Source: Dokdonella sp041395345
GTDB lineage: Bacteria > Pseudomonadota > Gammaproteobacteria > Xanthomonadales > Rhodanobacteraceae
Length of the DNA: 64,000 bases
Direction of reading: 5' to 3'
Assembly: GCF_041395345.1 (NCBI RefSeq)
Contig: NZ_JAWLAR010000004.1
Coordinates: 62,001-126,000, forward strand
How positions within the stretch are numbered: the stretch's first letter is position 1; each line of letters opens with the position of its first letter. Shown here in pieces: positions 54,562 to 63,915 of the stretch. The position numbers and the translations under genes were made by a program. The notes beneath the pieces are model-generated. The model worked only from the letters and a program-made list of their open reading frames with translations. It ran no database searches and had not been told where the DNA came from.

Positions 54562-55494
54562 CTAATCGCGCATCAGGGTGCTCTTGCCGAACAGGCTCTC
54601 GACCAGATCCACGGAAAGGATGGCAGTCCTGTTGTGATCATCGAAGGCCGGATTCATCTCCATGATGTCGAGTGAGCCAATACTGCCGCGATCGGCAATC
54701 ATCTCCATGCACAACTGTGCCTCGCGATAATTGGGTCCGCCGGGAATGGTCGTTCCCACACCGGGCGCAATGCTCGGATCGAGAAAATCGACGTCGAAGC
54801 TGACGTGCACATGGGTGTTTTCGTCGATGTCGGCGAGCGCTTCCTCCATCACCCGCTTCATGCCGATTTCGTCGATGTAGCGCATGTCATAAATGTCGAG
54901 CCCGGCGTCGCGCACGAGCTTCTTTTCGCCAGCATCAACAGAACGGATGCCGATCTGGCGGATGCTGTCGGGCGTCATGGCCGGCGCGCTTCCACCGAGT
55001 TCGGTCAGCTCACGCGGCCCCAGTCCACACAGGCAGGCCACCGGCATGCCGTGGATGTTTCCAGACGGGGTGACCGTGCTCGTGTTGTAGTCGGCATGCG
55101 CGTCCAGCCACAGGACGAGGAGGCGCTTGTTGCGCTCCCGGCAGTGCTGGGCCACGGCGGTGATCGAGCCGATAGCAAGGCAATGGTCGCCACCCAGCAA
55201 CACGGGCAGGCGATCCTGACTCAGTTCGGCAGCCACGGCGTGCATGACAAGCCGGTTCCATTCGTGAACCTGTGGCAGATGGCGGTATCCGTCAGTCGGC
55301 CCCTTCCACGGGTTCATCGGGCCGGTCAGATTGCCGCGGTCGACCACTTCGATGCCATGCTGGGTCAGTGCCTCGGCGATGCCCGCGACGCGCAAGGCCT
55401 CGGGCCCCATGGAGGCTCCGCGATGTCCGGCACCGATGTCGGTTGGGGCGCCTATCAGGGAAACTGGCAGGTAGCGTGGCATGGTCTTGGTCAT
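54562..55494 (-). CDS. rocF: Arginase
   Basis: Hydrolyses arginine to ornithine and urea with a binuclear manganese centre, 310 residues. Metal ligands are visible: H104 in GGDHCLAIGS, D131/H133/D135 in DAHADYN, and the two aspartates of SFDVDFLDP. APGVGTTIPGG follows as in true arginases rather than agmatinases. A second in-frame Met lies at residue 5. It has no arginine-catabolic neighbours, so it may serve nitrogen salvage or polyamine supply. Confidence 0.93.
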   Translation of the reverse strand: MTKTMPRYLPVSLIGAPTDIGAGHRGASMGPEALRVAGIAEALTQHGIEVVDRGNLTGPMNPWKGPTDGYRHLPQVHEWNRLVMHAVAAELSQDRLPVLLGGDHCLAIGSITAVAQHCRERNKRLLVLWLDAHADYNTSTVTPSGNIHGMPVACLCGLGPRELTELGGSAPAMTPDSIRQIGIRSVDAGEKKLVRDAGLDIYDMRYIDEIGMKRVMEEALADIDENTHVHVSFDVDFLDPSIAPGVGTTIPGGPNYREAQLCMEMIADRGSIGSLDIMEMNPAFDDHNRTAILSVDLVESLFGKSTLMRD

Positions 55495-55586
55495 CCTGGA
55501 TGAGGGCGCGAAGGATAACGCTCTCGCTTGAGCATGGCCAATTGAACCGGCTTTCGCACAGAGGATTGCGGTTCAGGTTCCGGAGT

Positions 55587-55961
55587 TCAGTGCCTGACGC
55601 TCTGGCGCTCGGACACTGCGGAAGCGAGCTCCATGGCTCGCAGCAGATTGGCGATCAACGGCGTCAATCGATCCAGCATCTCGCAGCAGTCGACCGGGCC
55701 TGACGCAGGGTCCTCATGGCGACCGAATTTCTCAAGCAACGCATCGGCGCTCCCGGCGATTTCGCCAATTTCCTCGTAGCCATAGGATCCCGCCGAACCG
55801 GCCAGTCGATGGACCAGCCGCGTCAGCGACTGGAGGCGGGCCGGATCCGTGCTGTCGGCGCAGAATGCACGCCAGGCCAGCTCGACACTCGAGCGCTTGT
55901 TCGGCAGCGACGTCTGATAGCGCGCGTGAAGTGCTTGCAACCTCGTATCGGCATTCATCAT
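55587..55961 (-). CDS. Stand-alone HPt (histidine phosphotransfer) protein
   Basis: A 124-residue helical protein with the HPt signature LVHRLAGSAGSYGYEEI; H51 is the predicted phospho-acceptor. Such proteins shuttle phosphate between hybrid histidine kinases and response regulators. The N-terminal and C-terminal parts (LLEKFGRHED..., MLDRLTPLIANLLRAMELA) complete a four-helix bundle. The start MMNADTRLQ follows a GAGGG site. GCGCTAGGCT on the reverse strand (56002-56007) could be its -10. No cognate kinase or receiver is in the window; the GGDEF protein is the nearest signalling gene. Confidence 0.85.
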   Translation of the reverse strand: MMNADTRLQALHARYQTSLPNKRSSVELAWRAFCADSTDPARLQSLTRLVHRLAGSAGSYGYEEIGEIAGSADALLEKFGRHEDPASGPVDCCEMLDRLTPLIANLLRAMELASAVSERQSVRH

Positions 55962-56125
55962 CCCGGCACCCTCTTTCAGCAAATCGGCGGACGATCCGGC
56001 AAGCCTAGCGCTTCGCGCAGCCCGCGCCTGCGGTGTAACGATGTTTAACGCCATTGCATGAGAGATTCCATGCAATAGCGCGGCCACATGCTAACTTTGG
56101 GATTCAATTCGCACCGGAGCTGCCC

Positions 56126-56800
56126 ATGAATGACCTGACCTCTAGTGTTTTTGCGCAACTGGATTCTTCCAGCATCGAATCCATCGCCGCGCAGCTCGGC
56201 ATCGATCCTTCACAGGCCAGCAACGCCATTCAGCAGGCTCTGCCATTGCTGGTGGGCGGACTTGCCCGAAACACGAGGACGCCGCAGGGAGCCGATGCGC
56301 TGCATTCGGCCCTGGAACGCGACCATGCATCGGTCGATCTCGGAGGACTTCTGGGCAGCGTACTGGGCGGCGGTTCCGCGAGCGGCGGCGGTATTGGCGA
56401 CATTCTCGGAAGCGTGCTCGGTGGCGATTCGAGCTCGCGCCGAACGGCGCCGGCTGCCGGCATGGGCGAGGCCATTCTCGGCCACATCTTTGGCGGGCGC
56501 CGTGAACGGGCTTCGCGGGGGCTTGGCCAGACCAGTGGTCTCGGCAGCGCCGGTGCGGCGCAGCTGATGGCCATGCTGGCGCCGCTGGTCATGGCTGCGC
56601 TGGGCAACATGACGCGCAAGCAGAACATGGATTCCAATGCACTCGCCGGCGTGCTCGGTCAGGAAGACAACCGACTGCAGCAAAGCGGTGTCGGCGGACT
56701 GCTCAACGGCGTCCTCGATACGGACGGCGACGGCGAGATCAGCATGAGCGAGATGCTGCAGGCCGGGGCAGGCCTGATGGGGGCGTTGGGCCGGAAGTAA
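56126..56800 (+). CDS. DUF937 protein with C-terminal EF-hand-like loop
   Basis: A 224-residue protein of the DUF937 family (YidB-like). Helical segments SIAAQLGIDPSQASNAIQQALPLLVGGLA and AQLMAMLAPLVMAALGNM (both in part) alternate with Gly/Ser-rich linkers. Near the end, DTDGDGEISMSE (198-209) matches a complete 12-residue EF-hand calcium loop, with Asp at 1, 3 and 5 and Glu at 12. The function is unknown; calcium binding is inferred from the loop. GGAG precedes the ATG. A REPIN-like element follows. Confidence 0.82.
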   Translation: MNDLTSSVFAQLDSSSIESIAAQLGIDPSQASNAIQQALPLLVGGLARNTRTPQGADALHSALERDHASVDLGGLLGSVLGGGSASGGGIGDILGSVLGGDSSSRRTAPAAGMGEAILGHIFGGRRERASRGLGQTSGLGSAGAAQLMAMLAPLVMAALGNMTRKQNMDSNALAGVLGQEDNRLQQSGVGGLLNGVLDTDGDGEISMSEMLQAGAGLMGALGRK

Positions 56801-56822
56801 ACACGAAATGCGGGAAGCGGTC

Positions 56823-56897
56823 GTAGGAGAGGCGTCAGCCGCGACGCACTTCGTTCGAAATCAGGAGCAGAAGCATCGCCCCTGACGGGACTCCTAC
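56823..56897. repeat. REPIN-like inverted doublet
   Basis: The left unit begins GTAGGAG (56823) and ends GCGACGC (56847). The right unit is inverted: GCATCGCC (56873) to CTCCTAC (56897). Each carries GTAGGAG, a short stem around GTCAG, and a GCGA end, in the form of Pseudomonas/Stenotrophomonas REP sequences. The 25-bp spacer makes this a typical REPIN. No RAYT transposase is in the window. Confidence 0.65.
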
Positions 56898-56966
56898 CAA
56901 GATTTTTCGCTTACCTGTGCGCCGAAAACAACGCGCGCGCCCCGCCCGACAACCGCTCACCGCAAG

Positions 56967-58460
56967 TCAATCCTCCCGCGTAACGCGCAACACTTCTTCG
57001 GTCGTGGTCACACCGGCCAGGCATTTGCGCCAGCCGTCTTCAAGAATGCTCGGTGCGCGGGTGCGTGCGTGACGCTCCAGCTCGGCCTCCGAGGCCCCTT
57101 CATGGATCAGGCGGCGCATGGCGTCGTCCACCGGCACCAGTTCATAGATTCCGGTACGGCCCTTGAAGCCGGCATGGCGGTTTTCGAGATCCGTGCGGGG
57201 CCGATACAGGGTCGCCTGCTCAGCGGCCGGTCGACCGAACGCAGCGAGCTCCGCAGGTGTCGCCTCATACGACTCGCGCGTTGCCGGATCCAGCGCACGC
57301 ACGAGGCGCTGGGCAAGTACGCCGACCAGGCTGGAGGACAACAGGAAGGGTTCGACGCCCATGTCGCGCAGTCGCGCCACCGCACCGACGGCCGAATTCG
57401 TGTGCAGCGTCGACAACACGAAGTGACCGGTCAGTGAAGCTTGCACGGCGGTCTCTGCGGTATCCAGGTCGCGAATTTCGCCCACCATCACGACATCGGG
57501 ATCCTGGCGCAGGATCGCGCGCAATCCGCGCGCGAATGTCATGTCGACGCGCGTGTTGACCTGGGTCTGTCCGATACCGTCGATGTAGTACTCGATCGGA
57601 TCCTCGACCGTCATGATGTTGCGCGAGGAATCGTTGAGCTTGAGCAGGGCGCCGTACAGCGTGGTCGTCTTGCCCGAACCGGTCGGACCCGTCACCAGCA
57701 GAATGCCGTGTGGACGCGCGATCATCGATTCCAGGCGCGTGCGTGAATCGGTGTCCATGCCGAGCTGGGCCAGATCGAGTCTGCCGGCCTGCTTGTCCAG
57801 CAGTCGCAACACGACACGCTCGCCATGGCCCGCGGGGATCGTCGACACGCGCACGTCAACCGGCCGGCCTGCGATGCGCAAGCCGATACGGCCATCCTGC
57901 GGAAGTCGCTTCTCGGCGATGTCGAGTTTCGCCATCACCTTGATGCGACTGACCACGGCATTGGCGATGCCCTTCTGCGGCGCAAGCACTTCGCGCAGGA
58001 CGCCATCAATGCGGAACCGCACGACCAGGCGGTTCTCGAACGGCTCGACATGGATGTCCGATGCACCTTCCTTGACAGCTTCGGTCAGCAGCGCGTTGAT
58101 CAGGCGAATGATCGGCGCGTCGTCCTCGCTTTCGAGCAGGTCCTCGGGCTCCGGCAGCTCATCGGCCAGTGCCTTCAGATCATGGCGCTCGTCGAAATCC
58201 GAAACCATGGCGCGGGCGTCGTCGCCCTGCTCGTATAGGTCTCTGAGCAGGCGTTCAAAATCGGCCGGCGCGTAGGCGGTCAGGTGCAAATCGACGCCGA
58301 GGTGACGGCGCAGCTCGGCCAGCACCTCGGGACGCACGCCCTTGCGGCAGGCGATGTCTGCCGCGTCGGCATGCCAGCCGGTAAGCGTTACGCCGTGCCT
58401 GCGCGCGAATCCGAATCCCGGACGCGCCGGTCTTGCTTCGGCACGGACGGCATCATTCAT
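56967..58460 (-). CDS. gspE: Type II secretion ATPase GspE
   Basis: The cytoplasmic ATPase that drives pseudopilus assembly in type II secretion, 497 residues. The N1E-like domain is followed by the CTE with Walker A GPTGSGKT (258-265), the Asp box IMTVEDPIEYYIDGIGQ, Walker B DPDVVMVGEIRD and the His box LSTLHTNSA. The four cysteines that bind zinc in many GspE proteins are absent: the stretch before GFKGRTGIYEL contains none. The ATG overlaps the gspD stop (58457-58460), so the two are translationally coupled. Confidence 0.94.
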   Translation of the reverse strand: MNDAVRAEARPARPGFGFARRHGVTLTGWHADAADIACRKGVRPEVLAELRRHLGVDLHLTAYAPADFERLLRDLYEQGDDARAMVSDFDERHDLKALADELPEPEDLLESEDDAPIIRLINALLTEAVKEGASDIHVEPFENRLVVRFRIDGVLREVLAPQKGIANAVVSRIKVMAKLDIAEKRLPQDGRIGLRIAGRPVDVRVSTIPAGHGERVVLRLLDKQAGRLDLAQLGMDTDSRTRLESMIARPHGILLVTGPTGSGKTTTLYGALLKLNDSSRNIMTVEDPIEYYIDGIGQTQVNTRVDMTFARGLRAILRQDPDVVMVGEIRDLDTAETAVQASLTGHFVLSTLHTNSAVGAVARLRDMGVEPFLLSSSLVGVLAQRLVRALDPATRESYEATPAELAAFGRPAAEQATLYRPRTDLENRHAGFKGRTGIYELVPVDDAMRRLIHEGASEAELERHARTRAPSILEDGWRKCLAGVTTTEEVLRVTRED

Positions 58461-60511
58461 TGCCCGCCCTTGCCCTTCGCCGGCGTGAGCGGATCGATCT
58501 GCTCGATCGGCGTGCTCAGGAAATCCTGTACATCGGGCAGCAACGGACGATCGGAGCGCGGTGTCAGCAGGGCAGAGTCCTCGCGCAGGCGCAGTTGCTC
58601 GGTGCGCATGTAGTTGTACTTCTCGCTGGATACCGCCGCTTCGGCTATCTCGTCGCGCAGGATCTGCGGTCGCAGGAAGACCATCAGGTCGCGCTTGTCG
58701 TTCTGGTTGGAGCGGTAGCGGAACAGGTTGCCGATCAGCGGAATGCTGCCGAGACCCGGCACCTTGCTGTTGTTGTCCGAAGTCAGCGTATCGACCAGTC
58801 CACCGAGGACCAGCATCGCCTTGTCTGCGACCAGCACGCTGGTATTTATTTCGCGCACGTTGGTAACCAGATCGACTGCGCCGGTGACCGGCGGGGCCAG
58901 CGAGGAGAGTTCCTGGTGAATGTCCAGGCGTACCGAATCACCTTCGTTGACGTGTGGCGTCACCTTCAGGATCAGGCCGACATCCTTGCGCTCGATGGTC
59001 TGGAACGGATTGGTCACCTGACCGTTGTCACCGGTGCTGGCGGTGTTCGTGTAGGAGCCGGTCAGGAACGGCACCTGCTTGGCCACCTTGAACTCGGCCT
59101 CGTGGTTGTCCAGGGTCAGGATGGATGGCGTCGACAGGATGTTGGTCTTGCCATCGCCACTCAGCGCACGCACCAGCGCGCCGAGATTGAGGATTTCCCT
59201 GTCGGTGCCGGGAATCTTGATGGTGCCATCGACATAACCCAGCGACAGTCCACCCAGGCCCGAGAATGCGAGCGGATTCGTGGCCAGCGCGGTCAGGCTC
59301 GAGTTGCCATTCGGACCGGCGTAGTTGGTGCCGCCGATCAGACCCTGGCCAATCGTGCCATCGCCAGTCTGCGGCGCGGTAAACCATTGCACGCCGAGTT
59401 CGGTAGCGGTCGAATCAGAGACCTCGGCGATGATCGCCTCGATAAGGACCTGGGCGCGACGCACGTCGAGTTGGCGCACGACCGAAGCCAGTGAACGGAA
59501 TACGGCGGGCGGCGCGCTGATGATCAGCGAGTTGGTCTGCTCATGGGCCTGAATGGTCGCGATGCTGGAGCCCCCGGAGCTGCCTGTCTCCGCGTTGGCT
59601 GCGGCCGTCGGAGGTTCCATGCCGGTCAGGGTCGCGGCCACGCCCTGCAGAATCGGTACCAGATCCGCGGCACTGGCGTTTCGCAGGTAGATCACCTGGG
59701 TATCACCGCCGTTTTGCAGCGGTGTATCGAGGTGGGCAATCAGGGCGCGCATCTTGAGTCGCGCATTCTTGGCCCCGGCCAGCAGGACCGAATTCGTGCG
59801 CGTATCGGCAAACACTCGAGGCGCCTCGCCATTGGCCTGCGCGACGTTGTCCTGGGCCAGGGATGTCAAGGTTCGGGCCATTTCTGCCGCATTCGCATTC
59901 GCCAGCGGGATGACCTCGACCTCGGCATCGGACACGGTATCGATGCGCCGGATGATATTCACCAGTCGGGCCACGTTGCCGGCACGATCGGAAATGACCA
60001 GCGAATTTGACGGGGCATGCGCAATCAATTGGCCGCCCTGCGGCATCAGTGGACGCAGGATCTGGATCAACTCGTTTGCAGAGACATGCTTGACCGGCAC
60101 GATCTGGGTGATCAACTCATCCGTTGCATGTTCCTTGGCGCCGTTCAGCGAAGCGGAACCATCCTGTTGAGCCATAGCCTCGGGCACGATCTTGATCATG
60201 CTGCCCTGGCTGATCGCTGCGTAGCCGTGCACACGCAGCACGGAGAGAAAGACGTCGTAGATTTCGTCCGGAAGCATCGGCTTGGCCGAAATCACCGTGA
60301 CCTTGCCCTGCACGTTGGGACCCAGGATGAAATTCTTCCCGGTGATTTCCGATACGGTTGCGATCAGCGCCTGGATATCGGCGTCCTTGAGATTCAGCGT
60401 GTGCCGGCCGTCTGCACCGGAAGCGGCAGGTCGTGGCGTCTGCGCATGGGCGTTGAGCGCCAGCAGGCACACCGCCATGAGGACCATTCGGAACAGGAAG
60501 GCACACTTCAT
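58457..60511 (-). CDS. gspD: Type II secretion outer-membrane secretin GspD
   Basis: The multimeric outer-membrane channel of type II secretion, 684 residues. The signal peptide ends ALNAHAQ (about residue 24). N0 (LNLKDADIQALIATVSEITGKNFI), N1-N3 repeats (for example VKHVSANELIQILRPLMP) and the secretin core with VPFLTGSYTN, LKVTPHVNEGDSVRLDI and VLGGLVDTLTSDNNSKVPGLG follow in order. Length and order are complete. A Ser/Gly-rich insert in the N3 region (ETGSSGGSSIA) is usual for GspD. A 244-nt gap separates it from gspC. Confidence 0.95.
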   Translation of the reverse strand: MKCAFLFRMVLMAVCLLALNAHAQTPRPAASGADGRHTLNLKDADIQALIATVSEITGKNFILGPNVQGKVTVISAKPMLPDEIYDVFLSVLRVHGYAAISQGSMIKIVPEAMAQQDGSASLNGAKEHATDELITQIVPVKHVSANELIQILRPLMPQGGQLIAHAPSNSLVISDRAGNVARLVNIIRRIDTVSDAEVEVIPLANANAAEMARTLTSLAQDNVAQANGEAPRVFADTRTNSVLLAGAKNARLKMRALIAHLDTPLQNGGDTQVIYLRNASAADLVPILQGVAATLTGMEPPTAAANAETGSSGGSSIATIQAHEQTNSLIISAPPAVFRSLASVVRQLDVRRAQVLIEAIIAEVSDSTATELGVQWFTAPQTGDGTIGQGLIGGTNYAGPNGNSSLTALATNPLAFSGLGGLSLGYVDGTIKIPGTDREILNLGALVRALSGDGKTNILSTPSILTLDNHEAEFKVAKQVPFLTGSYTNTASTGDNGQVTNPFQTIERKDVGLILKVTPHVNEGDSVRLDIHQELSSLAPPVTGAVDLVTNVREINTSVLVADKAMLVLGGLVDTLTSDNNSKVPGLGSIPLIGNLFRYRSNQNDKRDLMVFLRPQILRDEIAEAAVSSEKYNYMRTEQLRLREDSALLTPRSDRPLLPDVQDFLSTPIEQIDPLTPAKGKGGQ

Positions 60512-60755
60512 CGGGTCAGATTCTCACTCGGTTTGCAGCGGGCGCATGATCGATCGCGGGGCAAGCCTTGCCATCTGCTTGCTGCTACCACCGCACCACC
60601 GCGACGGCATCACGCGCAAGCGTAGCAAAGCATGAAGGCGAGTGTGGTGTTTGAATCCCGGAACCGGGCGAACGGAAGCGAGAATCCGGCTCGGCCACGT
60701 GACCGGCGCCTCTGTGGCTTCTCCCTGTTCCTGGCTCGCCACTCCCACTCCGGCT

Positions 60756-61682
60756 CTACTTCAGCTGGACCATGATTTCAGCCGGCTTGCCGTCGCGGGT
60801 CACGGTAACCCGCACGCTGCTGGCATTGCGCAGGCTTTCGAGGATCTGCTGGCCACGGGCGACCGAATCGACCGGCACGCCGTTGACGGCAGTCACGATA
60901 TCGCTGGGGCGCAGGCCCAGCTTCGCTACCAGACCGGGATCACCGTTGGCTGCCGAAACGCGCACGCCGGTAATGTTGCCGTCGTTCAGGACCGGATCGA
61001 TGCGCACATTCCTGGCCATCTCTGAGGCATCGCCGCCACCGACACTCTGCATGGTTTTCTGCCAGTCCAGCGCACCGTGCGCAAGATTGGGCGGCTCGAA
61101 ACTCGTGACTCCGAGAGAATTGTTCGACGGCGCCGTGTTGCGCGGAGCTGCACCGCCGCGCATGACCGCGGGAATCGGCTCCACGCGAGCGGAGACTTCG
61201 TTGCGCTGAAGCGCCAGAACTTCCTGTGTTCCGGCGTGCAGTATGACCACCCGATCCGGATAGACTTCCTCAAGCGTGACCCCGGGAGTGATTTCCTCAC
61301 CGACGCGCCAGGCGCGCTCCGCCCCCTGCTCGTCGGTGATCACGGCGATGCCGGTCCGCGGGTCCGCATCCGCAAGTGTTCCGCGCAGACTGAGGCTGAG
61401 CGTGGTTTCCGGGGCGTTCTTTCGCGCATTCAGCTGTTGGGGAGCATTGCCGAACAGGTGCCATTTGCCGATCGAAATCGTCGGTGCGCTGCTGGCCACG
61501 CTCAATTCACGCGGCGCGCCGCCCGCGAGGCCGTCGTCGCCGGGGACCAGCAGCCAGAATGTTCTGGCCAGCATCCAGACCAGAATCAGGGCCAGCGCGA
61601 CGCAGCTCAGCCACGCAGCGCGCTCGGACAGGCGGTCGCGCCTGCCGGCAGTCCATCCAGTCAGATTCAGGAGACTCGGCAT
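60756..61682 (-). CDS. gspC: Type II secretion inner-membrane protein GspC
   Basis: The clamp protein that connects the inner-membrane platform to the secretin, 308 residues. A single transmembrane segment (CVALALILVWMLARTFWLLV) is followed by the homology region (WHLFGNAP, TLSLSLRGTLADADPRTG, AWRVGEEITPGVTLEEVYPD). A PDZ-like C-terminal domain ends it (GLVAKLGLRPSDIVTAVNGV; SVRVTVTRDGKPAEIMVQL). It is first of the C-D-E set. The remaining type II genes (F to N) are not in the window. Confidence 0.93.
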   Translation of the reverse strand: MPSLLNLTGWTAGRRDRLSERAAWLSCVALALILVWMLARTFWLLVPGDDGLAGGAPRELSVASSAPTISIGKWHLFGNAPQQLNARKNAPETTLSLSLRGTLADADPRTGIAVITDEQGAERAWRVGEEITPGVTLEEVYPDRVVILHAGTQEVLALQRNEVSARVEPIPAVMRGGAAPRNTAPSNNSLGVTSFEPPNLAHGALDWQKTMQSVGGGDASEMARNVRIDPVLNDGNITGVRVSAANGDPGLVAKLGLRPSDIVTAVNGVPVDSVARGQQILESLRNASSVRVTVTRDGKPAEIMVQLK

Positions 61683-61827
61683 GCGTGTTCAGTTCCTTCG
61701 GCAACCGGTGGCAACTCTATCAAATCAGCCTGCACGACCGCGCCTGGCAGGCGGTTGCAACCGCCAGCCTTTGCGGGGTCGACCGGAGCTGCGGGTCACG
61801 CCCGCATCCAGTCGCTTCCGGGATACC

Positions 61828-63528
61828 TCAATGACGACCGAAAAAACTGGCGATGCGATTGAAGAAACCCTGCTTCTTGTGTGCAGTCGCGGTCGTCGAC
61901 TCGCTGGCTGGTGCCGCCCGCCCGGTGTCGACATGCGGCGCCCGCTCGCGACGCGGCTTGCGTTCGCCTTTGCCAGCTTCACCCTGACCGTTGCCCGAAC
62001 CGGCTTCGTTCGCGGCCGGGTTCTGGTCCGCACCCCTGGAACGATTGCGACCGCGTCCGCCGCGACGCCGGCGTTTCTTCGATGGATCCGCTCCTGCTTG
62101 CGGGGTGGCCGAAGCATCGGCGGCTACGACCGGCTTGCTCTCGGCGCTCTCGCTCGCGACCTTTGGCGCGGAAGACTCGCGACGGGGTGGCCGCGTGCGA
62201 CCGCCGCTGCGCGGCGCCGCGGAACGCGGCCCGGCGCTGCGTGATTTCTGTTCTTTCGGGGGTGCGCCGGCCGTGTTGCGAAGGTCGTCAGCCGCATTCG
62301 CTTCGGCGTCCTCATCGGATATGGCCACCCGTGCACGCACGCGTGGCGGCGGGACCACCAGCAACTCCGGCTCCACCCGTGCAGTGGGAATCTTCTGTTC
62401 GATGTAGGCCTCGATATCCGGCAGACCCATCGCATAGAGGTCGCAGGCAAAGCTGATCGCATCGCCTTCTGCACCGAGTCGTGCGGTACGACCGATACGG
62501 TGCACGTAGTCTTCGGCATCCTGCGGCAGATCGAAATTGAATACGTGGGACACGGCCGGGATATGCAGTCCGCGTGCGGCGACATCGGTGGCCACCAGTA
62601 TTTCGATATCACCCTTCTGGAAGCGCGCAAGCAGTCGCTCGCGCTTGGCCTGCGGTACGTCGCCCGACAGGGTCGCCACCCGGTAGCCATTCCTTTCCAG
62701 CGCGCGGGTTACACGTTCGGCCATCGCCTTGGTGTTGATGAAGACGATGCTGCGTTGATCATCGATCTTGCTCATCAGATTGAGCAGCAGCGGCATCTTT
62801 TCCTCGGTCGCCGGGAAATAGACCACCTGGCGCACACGATCGGCCGTCACGTTTTCGGTTTCGGCAGTCACCTTTTCCGGACTGTTCATGTGATCGTAGG
62901 CCAGCTCGAGCACGCGATAGCTCAAGGTGGCCGAAAACAGCATGCCCTGGCGCTGTTCGCGCGGCGGCATGCGCCGCATCAGGAAGCGCACGTCCTTGAT
63001 GAAGCCCAGATCGAACATGCGGTCGGCCTCATCGAGCACGCAGACATCGACGGCGCGGAACGAAACCACATGCTGCTTGAGGTAATCGATGATGCGGCCC
63101 GGCGTGGCAATAACGATGTCGACGCCATTCTTGAGCATCTCGCGCTGCTTGTCGTAGTCGACGCCGCCGTAGATCAGGGCCGAGGTCAGGCCGGTGTGCC
63201 GGCCGATGCTGCGGAAGTCCTTTTCGATCTGAATGGCCAGTTCGCGCGTCGGAGCCAGAATCACGGCGCGCGGATCGCCGGTCTTGCGCTCGACCAGGGC
63301 CGGCTTGGTGAGCAGGCGGTTCAGTACCGCCACCAGGAATGCGGCGGTCTTGCCGGTACCGGTCTGGGCCTGGCCGGCGATGTCCCGCCCTTCGAGGGCG
63401 ATTGGCAGGGTCAGTGCCTGGATCGGTGTGCAGCGGATGAATCCGGTGTCATTCAGGCCAGCCAGCAGGCTGGGATGCAGGTCGAAACTCTCGAAAACGG
63501 TATCGGTAAGTGGTTGAGTATGTGACAT
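61828..63528 (-). CDS. rhlB: ATP-dependent RNA helicase RhlB (DEAD-box)
   Basis: A DEAD-box RNA helicase of 566 residues, longer than E. coli RhlB (421). Q-motif TGFIRCTPIQ, Walker A AQTGTGKT (54-61), PTRELAIQI, DEAD box VLDEADRMF, SAT motif LFSATLSYR and the motif VI HRIGRTARLG are all present. The extension after about residue 420 is acidic first, then Arg/Gly/Pro-rich, as expected for RNA or RNase E binding. The divergent neighbour trxA repeats the rhlB-trxA arrangement of enterobacteria, which supports RhlB rather than another paralogue. Confidence 0.93.
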   Translation of the reverse strand: MSHTQPLTDTVFESFDLHPSLLAGLNDTGFIRCTPIQALTLPIALEGRDIAGQAQTGTGKTAAFLVAVLNRLLTKPALVERKTGDPRAVILAPTRELAIQIEKDFRSIGRHTGLTSALIYGGVDYDKQREMLKNGVDIVIATPGRIIDYLKQHVVSFRAVDVCVLDEADRMFDLGFIKDVRFLMRRMPPREQRQGMLFSATLSYRVLELAYDHMNSPEKVTAETENVTADRVRQVVYFPATEEKMPLLLNLMSKIDDQRSIVFINTKAMAERVTRALERNGYRVATLSGDVPQAKRERLLARFQKGDIEILVATDVAARGLHIPAVSHVFNFDLPQDAEDYVHRIGRTARLGAEGDAISFACDLYAMGLPDIEAYIEQKIPTARVEPELLVVPPPRVRARVAISDEDAEANAADDLRNTAGAPPKEQKSRSAGPRSAAPRSGGRTRPPRRESSAPKVASESAESKPVVAADASATPQAGADPSKKRRRRGGRGRNRSRGADQNPAANEAGSGNGQGEAGKGERKPRRERAPHVDTGRAAPASESTTATAHKKQGFFNRIASFFGRH

Positions 63529-63915
63529 TCAATGGGGGTCTCATGGAGTCGGCGTCCGTGAACTGCGGTGCCGGAGCCCTGGCGGCAGAAATTTTCGTGG
63601 GGTTCGTCGAGCCGGTATTGGAGAGGGGCCTGAAGGCTGAACGCCCGAAAAACGAGTGCGCGCATGCCTTTGACGCCTGCTCCATGGAAAACCCGAATAC
63701 CGCAACCTGAAATTTCTGCCGCCAAGGCTCCTTGTGCGGATATGATCCGCCCCCAACTTGCGCAGGACAGCCGATTGGGCTGAAATGGACTTCATGGTGG
63801 GCGCAGGCTCATCGTCAAGTCCACGCCGTAAAGCCGGACAAGTGTAGCTGAAGAGGCTGCAGCCCGCTTGCATTGCGGCACAATCCTCAACCCTTGCCCC
63901 CATTGGAGGTTCCGC
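63529..63915. other. 387-bp divergent gap between rhlB and trxA
   Basis: It contains an exact palindrome GCGGAT-ATG-ATCCGC (63736-63750), overlapping TATGAT, which could be a -10 for trxA or an operator. A CACAAT near 63880 is another possible -10. GGAGG at 63905-63909 is the trxA ribosome site. No gene is supported. Confidence 0.45.
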
